64,000 bases of DNA from positions 1-64,000 of the forward strand of contig NZ_JAPDDP010000027.1 of the NCBI RefSeq assembly GCF_027587195.1, written 5' to 3'. Below, in pieces: positions 8,583 through 17,800 of this stretch (the first letter of the stretch is position 1; each line of letters starts with the position of its first letter). A program made the position numbers and the translations under genes. The DNA is from Solirubrobacter phytolaccae. GTDB taxonomy: Bacteria > Actinomycetota > Thermoleophilia > Solirubrobacterales > Solirubrobacteraceae. A model generated the notes under the pieces. The model saw only the letters and a list, made by a program, of their open reading frames with translations. It did not search any database and had not been told where the DNA came from.

Positions 8583-10484
8583 GTGGCTGAACGGTTCGCC
8601 ATCGCCCAGGTCGCGCCGCATCCGCTCGAAGACGCGAACGAGGTGGGGACGTTCGCGGGCGAGGTCTCGAAGGAACTCGCTGCGCGGGGGCACAAAGTCC
8701 TGCTCCTCGCGCCGAGTCGGTCGCCCGAGCTCGTGCGTGAGTCGCGCCGGCTCATCCGGGCCGCGCACAAGCATCCCGAGGACCTGTTCGACCCCGAGGG
8801 CGGGGTCCGGGTGCTCGGCGTCGGCGAGCTGCTGTTCAACGCGAGCCGCAAGGGGATCAACCCCGCGCCGCCGGTGGACATCGCGCGCACGATCGAGGAG
8901 GTGCTGTCGGTCGCGCCGCTGGACTTCGTGCACGTGCACGAGCCGTGGGCGCCGAGCGCCGGGTCCGTCGCGCTGCGCCACAGCCGCGCGCTGAACGTGG
9001 GCTCCTTCCACGCGCCGGCCGAGCGGGTGCTCTCGACGCAGGTGGCGCGCAAGTTCGTCGAGCTGTTCTTCGGCCGGATGGACGCGCGCACCGCGTCCTA
9101 CGAGGCGACGGCGGAGCTGATGAACACGTTCTTCCCGTCCTCGTACCGGCTGCTGCGCCCTGGCGTGACGCCCGAGCCGCGCGAGGCGCGGACCGGCGGT
9201 CCGTTGCGGATCGCGTTCTCGGACCGCGAGGAGCGCGGCGCGCTGCGGCTGTTCCTGCGCGCGCTCCGGCACCTCCCGGAGGAGCTGCCGTGGGAGGCCG
9301 TCGTCTACACCAAGACCGGCATCCCGACACTGCGGTCCAGCCTGCGCAACCGCGTGACGGTCGTGTCCGACGAGGACGCCGCGTTCGCGGCGGCGGACAT
9401 CGTCGTGGCCGCGAGCCTCGGGCAGGTGACGGCTCCCGGCGTGCTCGTGAAGGCGCTCGGCGTCGGCGCGGTGCCGCTCGCGGCGCGGGTGCCCGTCTAC
9501 GAGGAGGTGCTGCGCGAGGGAGACCTCGGACTGCACTTCGACGTCGGCGACGTGGACGTGCTGGCGGCCCAGCTCGAGCGGGCGATCCGGGACGCGGACC
9601 TGCGCACCAAGCTGGCGAAGGCCGGCGGCGAGGCGCGCCAGGAGCTCGCCTGGTCGGGCGTGGCCGACCAGGTCGAGGAGATCTACCGCGGCCTCGCGGC
9701 GCTCCGGCACGACCCGGACCCCAAGCCCGAAGTGCGCGCCCGCGTGAAGAAGAACCCGCTCATCGACGTCGACCTGCACATGCACACCGACCACTCGAGC
9801 GACTGCGCCACGCCGGTCGACGTGCTGCTCGCGACGGCCCGTGACGTCGGCCTGGGCGCGATCGCGGTCACCGACCACAACGAGATCTCCGGCGCGTACG
9901 AGGCGGCGGAGAAGGCCGCGCAGTACGGCGTGAAGGTGATCATCGGCGAGGAGGTCATGACCGCCGACCAGGGCGAGGTCATCGGCCTGTTCCTGACCGA
10001 GAAGATCCCCCGCGGGATGACGCTCGAGGAGACGATCGCCGAGATCCGCCGCCAGGGCGGGATCGTCTACGTGCCGCACCCGTTCGACCGGCTGCACGCG
10101 GTGCCCGACTACGAGCACATGCTCAAGGTCGTGAACCAGATCGACGCGATCGAGGTCTTCAACCCGCGGATCGCGATCCCGGCCTTCAACGAGGAGGCCG
10201 TGCGCTTCGCGGGCAAGTACCGGATCGTCGGCGGCGCCGGAACTGACAGCCATGTTGCACAGGGCCTGGGCTCCGTCCGGATCACGATGCGGGACTTCGA
10301 CGGGCCCGAGGAGTTCCTCGAATCGCTGCGCGACGCGGACATCGCCGCCAAGCCTTCTTCCCTGCGTTACGCCCAAGTTCAGGCCCTGAAGTTCCTCCAG
10401 ACGAAGGCCACCCCACCGGCCGCTCGGCGAGCCACTCGCCGGCGCAAGGTGGCCAAGGCCGTGGCGGGTCGCGGCGGGCAGTGA
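8583..10484 (+). CDS. Fusion of a GT4-like glycosyltransferase and a PHP-family metal hydrolase
   Basis: A 633-residue two-domain protein. Residues 1 to about 385 look like a GT-B glycosyltransferase of family 4 (AQVAPHPLEDANEVGTFAGE near the start, HVHEPWAPSAG, SFHAP, and VVAASLGQVTAPGVLVKALG). The E-x7-E motif that binds the nucleotide sugar in GT4 enzymes is not recognisable: the place has Q and K. Residues from about 395 to 605 are a complete PHP domain with metal ligands DLHMHTDHS, VTDHNE, IGEEVM, YVPHPFDRLH, VEVFNPR and GTDSHV, expected to be a phosphoesterase. The basic tail ARRATRRRKVAK may bind nucleic acid or membrane. Start is GTG at 8583. The next gene begins one base after its stop. 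Confidence 0.85.
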   Translation: MAERFAIAQVAPHPLEDANEVGTFAGEVSKELAARGHKVLLLAPSRSPELVRESRRLIRAAHKHPEDLFDPEGGVRVLGVGELLFNASRKGINPAPPVDIARTIEEVLSVAPLDFVHVHEPWAPSAGSVALRHSRALNVGSFHAPAERVLSTQVARKFVELFFGRMDARTASYEATAELMNTFFPSSYRLLRPGVTPEPREARTGGPLRIAFSDREERGALRLFLRALRHLPEELPWEAVVYTKTGIPTLRSSLRNRVTVVSDEDAAFAAADIVVAASLGQVTAPGVLVKALGVGAVPLAARVPVYEEVLREGDLGLHFDVGDVDVLAAQLERAIRDADLRTKLAKAGGEARQELAWSGVADQVEEIYRGLAALRHDPDPKPEVRARVKKNPLIDVDLHMHTDHSSDCATPVDVLLATARDVGLGAIAVTDHNEISGAYEAAEKAAQYGVKVIIGEEVMTADQGEVIGLFLTEKIPRGMTLEETIAEIRRQGGIVYVPHPFDRLHAVPDYEHMLKVVNQIDAIEVFNPRIAIPAFNEEAVRFAGKYRIVGGAGTDSHVAQGLGSVRITMRDFDGPEEFLESLRDADIAAKPSSLRYAQVQALKFLQTKATPPAARRATRRRKVAKAVAGRGGQ

Positions 10485-10485
10485 C

Positions 10486-11139
10486 TTGCAGGGGCAAGGA
10501 GAACCCGGCCCCGGCGTGAACCTCGGTGGCGGAATGCCCGCCACCGACGACGAGATCCGCGAGAAGTACCTCGAGCGCGCCATCCGCGAGCTCAACACGT
10601 TCACCCACGACCTGCAGAGCTGCGAGCGCTGCGCACGCGGCAATCTGATGCCGGTGCTCGGCTCGGGCCACCCGCAGGCGGACGTGTTCATGCTCAAGTA
10701 CGCGCCGACCCCCGCGGAGGTCGAGGAGGGCGTTGCCTTCTACGGCCGCGCGGGCACCGCGATGATGAAGTCGCTCCGGCGACTCGACATCGACCCCCTG
10801 GTCGTCTACGGCACGCTGTGCGTGAAGTGCCCGGTCGCCGATCCCTCGCTCGCCGCGCCGGAGTGCGTCGCGCGGCTCGTGGAGGAGATCGCGATCGTGC
10901 AGCCCAAGATCGTGGTGGTCATGGGCACCGAAGCGCTCGACGTGCTGAACGACCTCCAGCTGCCCCTCGCCCGCGAGATCCTCGAGATCCCGGGGGACAT
11001 CCAACGCCTGACCCCGTCGATCGAGGCGCTGTACGTGCCCGACATCGATCGCTCGCTCGACGAGGAGACCGCCAAGCGCGACTTCTGGCGCGCGTTCCGG
11101 GAGCTGGGGACCTGGTGGAGCGACTTCCCGCCGTACTAG
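10486..11139 (+). CDS. Uracil-DNA glycosylase superfamily protein with iron-sulfur cysteines and an altered active site
   Basis: Up to 217 residues. TTG 10486 is the longest start. GTG 10516 lies 14 bases after an AAGGAG, and ATG 10534 follows GGTGGCGG, so the true N-terminus may be 10-16 residues shorter. The layout follows family 4/5 UDGs: an early C-x2-C (SCERCARGN), a second pair of positions (LCVKCPV and PECVARL) expected to complete a [4Fe-4S] cluster, and a Rossmann-like core VVVMGTEAL. The usual GEAPG motif is replaced by LKYAPTPAE, and the HPS motif by ALYVPDID, so uracil excision is doubtful. It may bind DNA or act on another substrate. It overlaps the next gene by 25 bases. Confidence 0.75.
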   Translation: MQGQGEPGPGVNLGGGMPATDDEIREKYLERAIRELNTFTHDLQSCERCARGNLMPVLGSGHPQADVFMLKYAPTPAEVEEGVAFYGRAGTAMMKSLRRLDIDPLVVYGTLCVKCPVADPSLAAPECVARLVEEIAIVQPKIVVVMGTEALDVLNDLQLPLAREILEIPGDIQRLTPSIEALYVPDIDRSLDEETAKRDFWRAFRELGTWWSDFPPY

Positions 11140-11756
11140 CCCTCGACGACCTCGCGCGGATCCCGCTGGCGGAGGGGATCGAGTACCGGCCGATCCGCCG
11201 GCCGCTGGGTGTGACCGCGTTCGGCATCAACGCCTACAGCGCGGACGAAGGCCGCGTGATCGAGGAGCACGACGAGCTCGGCTCGGGGTCCGGCAAGCAC
11301 GAGGAGCTGTACTTCGTCGCCACCGGGCACGCGAAGTTCGTGATCGACGGCACCGAGCACGACGCGCCCGCCGGCACGTTGCTGTTCGTCCAGCCCGAGC
11401 AGCGCCGCGGGGCGACCGCGCACGCGGCGGGCACGACGGTGCTGGTGATCGGCGGCAAGCCGGGCGCGGCGGGCCCGCCTTCGCCGTTCGAGTACTGGTA
11501 CTTCGCCGGCCCGCTCGCCGAGGCGGGCGAGCCCGAGAAGGCCTACGTGATCGCCTCCGAAGGCCTCCAGCACTACCCGGACAACCCCGGCCTGCAGTAC
11601 AACCTCGCGTGTTACGCGGCGCTGGCCGGGCGCCGCGAGGACGCCCTGCGCCACATCAGGACCGCGTTCGAGCTGCGGCCCGAGTCTCGCGAGTGGGCTC
11701 GCGACGACGCCGACCTGGACCTAATCCGTGCCGATATCGAGCACGACCTTGCCTAG
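11115..11756 (+). CDS. Cupin domain plus TPR protein
   Basis: A 213-residue cytosolic protein. I choose GTG 11115 (start VERLPAVLALDD) because GGGGA lies just upstream; it overlaps the previous stop by 25 bases. Residues 20-120 are a cupin barrel (GKHEELYFVATGHAKFVIDG with a KHEE metal-site pattern, then PAGTLLFVQPEQRR). The C-terminal 90 residues form a TPR-like pair (YVIASEGLQHYPDN, LACYAALAGRREDALRHI) ending in DDADLDLIR, as in TPR_NGP-type repeats. Function unknown; possibly a sensor or small-molecule binding scaffold. Its 3' end overlaps the opposite-strand oxidoreductase gene by 36 bases. Confidence 0.82.
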   Translation: MERLPAVLALDDLARIPLAEGIEYRPIRRPLGVTAFGINAYSADEGRVIEEHDELGSGSGKHEELYFVATGHAKFVIDGTEHDAPAGTLLFVQPEQRRGATAHAAGTTVLVIGGKPGAAGPPSPFEYWYFAGPLAEAGEPEKAYVIASEGLQHYPDNPGLQYNLACYAALAGRREDALRHIRTAFELRPESREWARDDADLDLIRADIEHDLA

Positions 11757-12671
11757 CTTCTTGCCGGCGCCGAACCGCTCGTAGGCCGCGGGCGCGTCCT
11801 CGAGCGGGAAGCTCGCGGTCACCGGCACGGAGAGGTCGCCGGACGCGAAGCCCGGCAGGACCATCTTCTCGACGAGCCGCGCCGCGACCGCCTTCTCCTC
11901 GATCGGCCGTGTGCGCAGCGTGGAGCCGTGGATGCGGCCCCGCTTCTGCATCAGCTTCATCAGGTTGATCTCGGTCACGGCGCCCGCGCCCACGCCGATG
12001 ACGCAGATCCGTCCGCCGGTCGCGAGCGCGTCGAGGTTGCCGCTCAGGTTGATCGCGCCGACGAGCTCGAGGATCACGTCGAACTCGCCCGCCTCGACGA
12101 AGTCCTCGGGCGCGATCGCGTTCACGGCGCCGAGCGCGCCGACCTGCTCGCGGGCGTGCGGGTCGCGCACCGAAGCCGTCACCCGCGCGCCGGCCATCAC
12201 GCCGAGCTGGACGGCGGCCATGCCGACGCCGCCCGCCGCGCCGTGCACGAGCAGCCGCTCGCCGACGGTCAGCCCGGCCTGGGTGAAGAGCGCGTCGTGG
12301 GCGGTGGTGAAGACCTCCGGCACGCCGCCCGCGGCGGTCCAGTCGAGCTCGTCGGGCACGGGCATCGCGGTGCGCTCGTGGACGACCGCGTACTCGGCCT
12401 GGCCGGCACCCGAGACCACGGCCATGACGCGGTCGCCGGGCTCGAAGCGCCCGACGCGGCGCCCGCAGGCGACCACTTCGCCCGCGAGCTCGAGCCCCGG
12501 GATGTCGGCCGGGACCCCCGGCGGCGGTGGGTAGTGCCCGGCGACCTGCAGGATGTCGGCACCGTTGAGCCCGGCGGCGCGGACGCGGACGAGCAGCTGC
12601 CCGTCCTGGGGCTCGGGATCGGGACGGTCGGCGACCTCGATCTGGCCGTCGACGATGGTGGCGGCACGCAT
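11721..12671 (-). CDS. Zinc-independent MDR-family NADPH:quinone oxidoreductase
   Basis: A 316-residue medium-chain dehydrogenase/reductase. The N-terminal GroES-like domain has AAGLNGADILQVAGHYPPPPG and PGLELAGEVVACG, typical of quinone oxidoreductases (Qor/PIG3 type), without the catalytic and structural zinc cysteines. The Rossmann domain has LLVHGAAGGVGMAAVQLG, the NADP-binding AAGGVG motif. The tail FPLEDAPAAYERFGAGKKLGKVVLDI is standard. It probably reduces quinones or enones with NADPH. Start is ATG at 12671. It is divergent from the hydrolase gene with 69 bases between, and its last 36 bases lie inside the 3' end of the cupin-TPR gene. Confidence 0.9.
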   Translation of the reverse strand: MRAATIVDGQIEVADRPDPEPQDGQLLVRVRAAGLNGADILQVAGHYPPPPGVPADIPGLELAGEVVACGRRVGRFEPGDRVMAVVSGAGQAEYAVVHERTAMPVPDELDWTAAGGVPEVFTTAHDALFTQAGLTVGERLLVHGAAGGVGMAAVQLGVMAGARVTASVRDPHAREQVGALGAVNAIAPEDFVEAGEFDVILELVGAINLSGNLDALATGGRICVIGVGAGAVTEINLMKLMQKRGRIHGSTLRTRPIEEKAVAARLVEKMVLPGFASGDLSVPVTASFPLEDAPAAYERFGAGKKLGKVVLDIGTD

Positions 12672-12740
12672 GATCCGAACGGTACTCCGCTGGCGCTGGA
12701 CGTTCGTTTGTGGTGATCCGCACAGAATTCGGGTAAATAT

Positions 12741-13508
12741 GTGGACGTGGGCGTTTCACTTCCGCACTTCCCCCCGCTGTGGCGCGAGTCCTTCGCCGGC
12801 GTGGAGGCCGCGGCGCTCCGCCGCAGCTCCGTCTGGCGCGGCGGCGGGGTCCCGGACGGTGAGGGCCACCCCGTCCTGCTCATCCCCGGCTTCATGGCCG
12901 GCGACGGGTCACTGGCGACGATGACCCAGTGGCTGCGTCAGAACGGCTACCACACGCGCCGGGCCGGGATCCGCTGGAACGTCGGCTGCTCCGCCGAGGC
13001 GTGCACGCGGATCGAGGAGCGGCTCGAGCGCTTCGCCGAGGAGGCCGGAGAGCGCGTCGCGCTCGTCGGCCAGAGCCGCGGCGGGATCTTCGCCCGCCAC
13101 CTCGCGGTCCGCCGCCCGGACCTCGTGAGCGGGATCGTCACGCTCGGCTCGCCGACGGTCAACCAGCTCCACACGCACCCGGTCGTGCTCGCCAACATCG
13201 CCCTGCTGGGCGCGCTCGGCACGGGCCGAGTACCCGGCATGCTCCGCGTCAGCTGCCTCCGCGGCGCCTGCTGCGAGCGCTTCCGCGAGGAGTTCCGCGC
13301 CGACGTCCCGCCCGAGGTCGGCTACACCGCGATCTACTCCAAGACGGACGGGATCGTGCACTGGCGCGCCTGCCTGGACCCGTGCGCCGACAAGGTCGAG
13401 GTCCGCGCCTCCCACATGGGCATGGGCCTCAACGCCGAGGTCTTCGCCGAGGTCGGCCACGCGCTCGCGTCCTTCAAGGACGAGCACATGTGGGCGCAGG
13501 CCGCTTAG
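12741..13508 (+). CDS. Alpha/beta-hydrolase, lipase-like
   Basis: A 255-residue cytosolic alpha/beta-hydrolase. HPVLLIPGFMAGDGSL supplies the oxyanion-hole strand. VALVGQSRGGIFARHLA is the nucleophile elbow G-x-S-x-G. The aspartate is probably in IYSKTDGIVHW and the histidine in RASHMGMGLN near the C-terminus, as in LipA/PGAP1-like esterases. Paired cysteines (VGCSAEAC, SCLRGACC, CLDPC) are unusually many for a cytosolic enzyme and may form disulfides if it is exported by an unseen route. Start is GTG 12741; GTG 12747 is possible because TAAATA (12734-12739) could be the -10 of a leaderless transcript. Confidence 0.85.
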   Translation: MDVGVSLPHFPPLWRESFAGVEAAALRRSSVWRGGGVPDGEGHPVLLIPGFMAGDGSLATMTQWLRQNGYHTRRAGIRWNVGCSAEACTRIEERLERFAEEAGERVALVGQSRGGIFARHLAVRRPDLVSGIVTLGSPTVNQLHTHPVVLANIALLGALGTGRVPGMLRVSCLRGACCERFREEFRADVPPEVGYTAIYSKTDGIVHWRACLDPCADKVEVRASHMGMGLNAEVFAEVGHALASFKDEHMWAQAA

Positions 13509-13518
13509 AGTTGTAGGT

Positions 13519-13734
13519 ATGGCCAGACACCAGCCCGCGGGCCGACAGCACGCCGGCGAGCCACCGCCGCCGAAGGTGACCATGCGGTTCGACGCGGCCA
13601 CGGGACGCTTCGTGCCCGTCGAGGAGCCGCGCGAGACGACGCCGACCACCGAGGCCGCGGAGCGCCCGCCCACGCCGGACGATCCGCGCCCCGCCGCCTA
13701 TCGCAACATCCCGCCGTTCGGCGGCGCCGTCTAG
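13519..13734 (+). CDS. Small proline-rich hypothetical protein
   Basis: 71 residues, Pro- and acid-rich, ending RNIPPFGGAV. The stretch MRFDAATGRFVPVEEP looks like a short conserved motif rather than random shadow coding. The ATG comes 10 bases after the hydrolase stop; TAGAGT (13506-13511) could be a -10 for a leaderless message. The stop codon shares CTAG with the stop of the opposing gene. No function can be given. Confidence 0.5.
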   Translation: MARHQPAGRQHAGEPPPPKVTMRFDAATGRFVPVEEPRETTPTTEAAERPPTPDDPRPAAYRNIPPFGGAV

Positions 13735-14738
13735 CGCGCAGTCACTTTCCCGCTCGTGATGAGCTTGCCGTCCGCGTGCACGCGGACGGTCAGGTTGCCG
13801 CGCCGCACCGGCGCCGTGATCGCCGTCGTGCCGGCCTTGGCCAGGAACGTGGTCGTGAACGCCTTCTTGCCGCCGCCGGACACCTTCACCGCGACCTTGC
13901 ACGGCGCCGCGCAGGTGATCCGGCCGAGGCTGAGCTTGCCCTTGGCCCGCAGCGCGCGTTGGCGCAGCGTCACCGTGGGCGCGGGAAGGGGCGGAGCGAC
14001 CTTGTCGAGCAGCACCCCGGTCACCGGCGTCCCGAGCGGGCCGACGGGCGCCGACACGGCGCGCAACGCCGACGGCGCCGAGAGGTCGTGGGGGTACGTC
14101 GTGCCCCACAGCAGCGGGACCGGCATCGGCAGCCCGCGCCGGTCCTTGGGCACGCGTTGCTCGGTCACGAACAGGTAGCGCCCCGCGAAGGCGGCGGGGA
14201 TGCCGGCCACACCGCCATAGCTGATGGCCGTGCCCGGGGTGACGTCGACGCACGGCACGGGGCAGCCCTGGATCTGCGGCAGGTACAGGCAGCCGGTGCC
14301 CTCGGGCGTCAGGCACGCGCTCAGGACCTGCGCGCTGAGGTCGTCGAGCCAGCCGCCCGTCCACGTGCCGTCGACCGCGAGCGCGTCACCGGTGGCGAAG
14401 AGCCGGCCGGTGATGGTCGGCGGTGCCGTGCGCTGCACCTGCCCCCGCCACGTCGGGCTGCGCTCGAGCACCGCGCCGTCGCGGCGGAGCTCGAACGTCG
14501 TCCCCGCCGGGGTGTCGCCCGGTTCATAGTCGGCCGGACCGGTCGCGGCGAACGTGCAGGGACCGCCGTCCGCCGGGCACGCGAACACCTCGTACGGGTG
14601 CCCGGGTGTGGTCAGGTAGTCCAGCCGGACCTTGGGATTTCCGTCGGAGGCCAGGTCCCAATGGGCCTGGGCGGCAGCGGGCACAAGCAGGGCGGCGACC
14701 GCCGCCGCGAGCAGGGCGACACGGAGCATGAGCGCCAC
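13731..14738 (-). CDS. Secreted protein, paralogue of the 20313-21263 product
   Basis: A 335-residue exported protein (GTG 14738; ATG 14729 also possible) with signal MLRVALLAAAVAALLVPAAAQA. The mature part has a cysteine-paired beta-rich core (FACPADGGPCTFAA, ACLTPEGTGCLYLP, GCPVPCVDV) and a C-terminal 85-residue domain (LSLGRITCAAPCKVAVKVSG, then TTAITAPVRRGNLTVRVHADGK). The protein at 20313-21263 has the same order: FVCPPGGTPC, DRRGIPVPV, LRLGSVTCPARCEVAVTVVG, TVRVYVDGR. The two flank the giant ThuA protein gene on the same strand. The tail domain resembles stress-protein-like Ig modules of Solirubrobacterales; function unknown. Confidence 0.8.
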   Translation of the reverse strand: MALMLRVALLAAAVAALLVPAAAQAHWDLASDGNPKVRLDYLTTPGHPYEVFACPADGGPCTFAATGPADYEPGDTPAGTTFELRRDGAVLERSPTWRGQVQRTAPPTITGRLFATGDALAVDGTWTGGWLDDLSAQVLSACLTPEGTGCLYLPQIQGCPVPCVDVTPGTAISYGGVAGIPAAFAGRYLFVTEQRVPKDRRGLPMPVPLLWGTTYPHDLSAPSALRAVSAPVGPLGTPVTGVLLDKVAPPLPAPTVTLRQRALRAKGKLSLGRITCAAPCKVAVKVSGGGKKAFTTTFLAKAGTTAITAPVRRGNLTVRVHADGKLITSGKVTAR

Positions 14739-14791
14739 ATTAGTGGCGACGTGCCAAATGTGGACGCGAACGAACGTCTAGTTCGCAAGCG

Positions 14792-14823
14792 CCCGGGGGC
14801 GGCGATCGCTCGCCGCCCCCGGG
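14792..14823 (-). terminator. Strong GC hairpin after the giant secreted protein gene
   Basis: A perfect 14-bp stem (CCCGGGGGCGGCGA with its complement) and a TCGC loop, just downstream of the stop at 14836 on the minus strand. No U-tract follows, as is common for actinobacterial terminators. It should separate transcription of the giant gene from its downstream paralogue. Confidence 0.75.
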
Positions 14824-14835
14824 ACGATCAGCGTC

Positions 14836-17800
14836 CTACGGGGTGGTGGTGCTCAGGGTGAACACCAGCGTGGTGCTGTAGCGGCCCGACCGCAGCGCGT
14901 CGCTCTCGGCGATCGACTGCTGGAACGCGAGGTCCACGGTGGTCTTGCCGACCGGGCCCGTCCAGCTGACGAGCGCGGACGGGATGCCCTGCCACTGACC
15001 CGTGCCCGCCTTGACCTGCAGCGGCTTCGGCAGCGAGTAGGTGCCGTTGGTCAGGTAGCCGGTCTTCGCCGCACCCGGATCGTTCACGCTCAGCGCCGCG
15101 TCGCCGGCCGTCGAGACGACCGTCGCCTGGGTGGTGGCCGTGTAGTCACGGGTGACGCCGGGCACGAACGTCGGGAACGTCGCCGTCGTGCCGAGCGTGA
15201 GCCCGAGCGTCGGCGGCACGTCGCTGCCGAGCTCGAACGGCGCGGTGACCGCCGCGCCCTCGACGGTCACGACGACCGTCTTCTCGGCGGTGAGCTTGCC
15301 GTCGGACACCGTCACCTTGGCCGTGTAGGTCCCGGCCGTGGCGAACGTGGTCGTCGGGTTCTTCACCGTCGAGTCGACCGTGCCGTTGCCGTCGAGGTCC
15401 CACGCGTACGTGAGCGTGTCCCCGTCCGGATCGGTGGCCGTGACGTCGTACTGCGGCTTCAGCGGCGCCGTGCCCGTGTTGGGCGTGGCGGTCGCGGCCG
15501 AGATCACCGGGGCACGGTTGGCCGGAACGCCGCTTCCGAGACGGAAGAAGTCGAACCGCGCCGGCTGGCCGTTGCCGTGGTAGCCGGCGATGCCGATCTT
15601 GGCGCCCGCCAGCGAAGCCAGCGGCTTGCCGATGCTGAACGCCGTCCACGTGACGCCGTCCATCGACCACGCGGCAGAGACGTTGGTGCCGTCGCTGCTC
15701 ATCTTCAGCCACACGCCGGTCGTGTTCGCGTTCGCCGGCAGCGCGCCCGAGCGGTCACGGCTGGAGACGTTGGTCGTCGCCCCGTTGATGTCCTGACCGA
15801 ACTCGATCCGGAAGCCGTCGCCCTCCGTGTCCATGAGCATGAGCTTGAGGAAGTTCTTCGGGTCCTTGTACAGGACCAGGCCCCCCTGCTCGTACGAGCC
15901 GCCCTGGGCGATCTTGACCTTCGTGACGGCCTCCCACTTGCCGGCCTGCGGGGCCGGCTGGAGGAGGACGTTCTTGGCGGTGTCGACCCCGTTGTAGAGG
16001 TCGCCGTCGATGGCGTCGATCTGCAGCTCGCCGTCGACGACACGGGTCTCGCCCGCGACCGGACGCAGGACCGTGGTCCAGCGGCAGTCGCTGACCGAGG
16101 TGCCGTCGAACTCGTCGCTCGCCGTCGAGAGGTTGAACCACTCGAAGCTCGCCGGCGTGCCCGCCGTGCCGTTGAAGGCCGAGATGCCGAGCAGCGGGCT
16201 CGTCATCCGGTCCAGCGGCTGCGGCGTGCCGACCTGCGTGAAGTTCACGCCGTCACGCGAGAACCACACGGTCAGGTTCGTGCCGTCGCTCTGCATGCGC
16301 AGGTAGACGGTGTTGCCGGCGCTGGTCGGGAAGAGCGCCGAGCGCGCCACGTACGCGTCCGCACCCGACCGCAGCCCGACGAACTCGACGTTGCGGCCCT
16401 CCGCGGTGCGGATGAAGGCGGCCTTGTAGATCTCGGCAGTGCCCTGGTTGAGGATGATCGCCGCCTGCTCGCCGTTGGCGACCTGGGCGAGGCTGACCTT
16501 GGTGGTCGCCGTCCACACGCCGGCCGGGGCCGGGCGGGAGACGACGTTCTTGGCGGTCACGGCACCGGTCCACAGGTCACCGGCGACGGCGTTGATCTTC
16601 AGGACGCCGTTCTCGACCTTGTAGTTGGCCGCGTCCTCGCGGGTGATCGTCGGCCAGACCGTGCGGTCCAGCGTCGAGCCCGTGAAGGTGTCGGTGCCCG
16701 GGCAGGTGCCGAGGACCTCGATCGGGAAGGACTTCGAGGTCGCGCGACCGTCGGCGTCCGTGGCGGTCACCGTGGCGGTGTAGAGGCCGCGCTGGGTGTA
16801 CGTGTAGGACGCGGTGGCCGTGGTGGCCGTCGCGCCCGGGACGCCGAAGTTCCAGGCGTACGTGACCGCCTTGCCCTCCGGGTCGACGGCGCTGGCGGTG
16901 AAGTCGACCTTGAGCGGGGCCGCGCCGGTGAGCGGCGTGGCGGTCGCGGTCAGGTTCGGAGCCGCGTTGCCGTTGGCGCCCGGACCGTTGAACGTGAGCT
17001 CGTCGATGTCGAAGCCGGTCGTGGCCGCGACGACGTAGAGGTCACGCGTGCCGCCCGGATCGGTGATCGCGGCCGGCGCCTGCACCAGGTACTGCTCCCA
17101 GTCGCCGGAGGCGGTGACCGGGACGTTCGCGACCAGCGGGCCGGTCGGGGAGTCCGCGTGCAGCTCGATGCGGCCGGCGGCCGTGCCGCTGGTGCGGAAC
17201 GTGACGCTGTCGATGCCGACCATGTTGATCTTGTCGAAGCGCAGGTAGTCGCCCACGTCGGTGTAGCCCATGCGGCCGTTGCCACCCGCGCCGCTGGCGG
17301 CGAGGTTCGGCGTGAAGCCGCTGTTGACGTCGGCCTGCTCGCCCTGGAGCGTCTTCCACTCGAGCTCGACCTGGTTGGAGCTGGTCAGCTCCAGGCCGGT
17401 CGTCTTGTCCGTGTACTGGGCCGAGACGATGTACCAGACGTGCTGGGTCTTGTCCTCCCAGGCCGCCGGGATCGTGAACTCGCCCGAGCAGCCGGTCAGC
17501 GACTGGTCACCGTGCGAGTGGTCGTTGTGGCCGAGCGCGGTGTTGACGAGGACCTTCGAGCAGTCGATCGTCCCGTCCTCGGGATCGGTGACCGTGACCG
17601 TGTACTTGATCTTGTCGCCGTACTCGAAGAACGCGCCCTGCGCCGGCAGGTTGACCTTCACCGTCGGAGCGGTGTTGCCCGCGGTGATGTTGAAGGAGTC
17701 GAACGCCTCCTGGCCGGTGGCGTCCTTGATCGTCAAGGTCGCCGTGCGCTTGCCCGCCGTCGTGTAGGTGTACGTCGGGCTGATGGCCGTCGAGTCCGTG

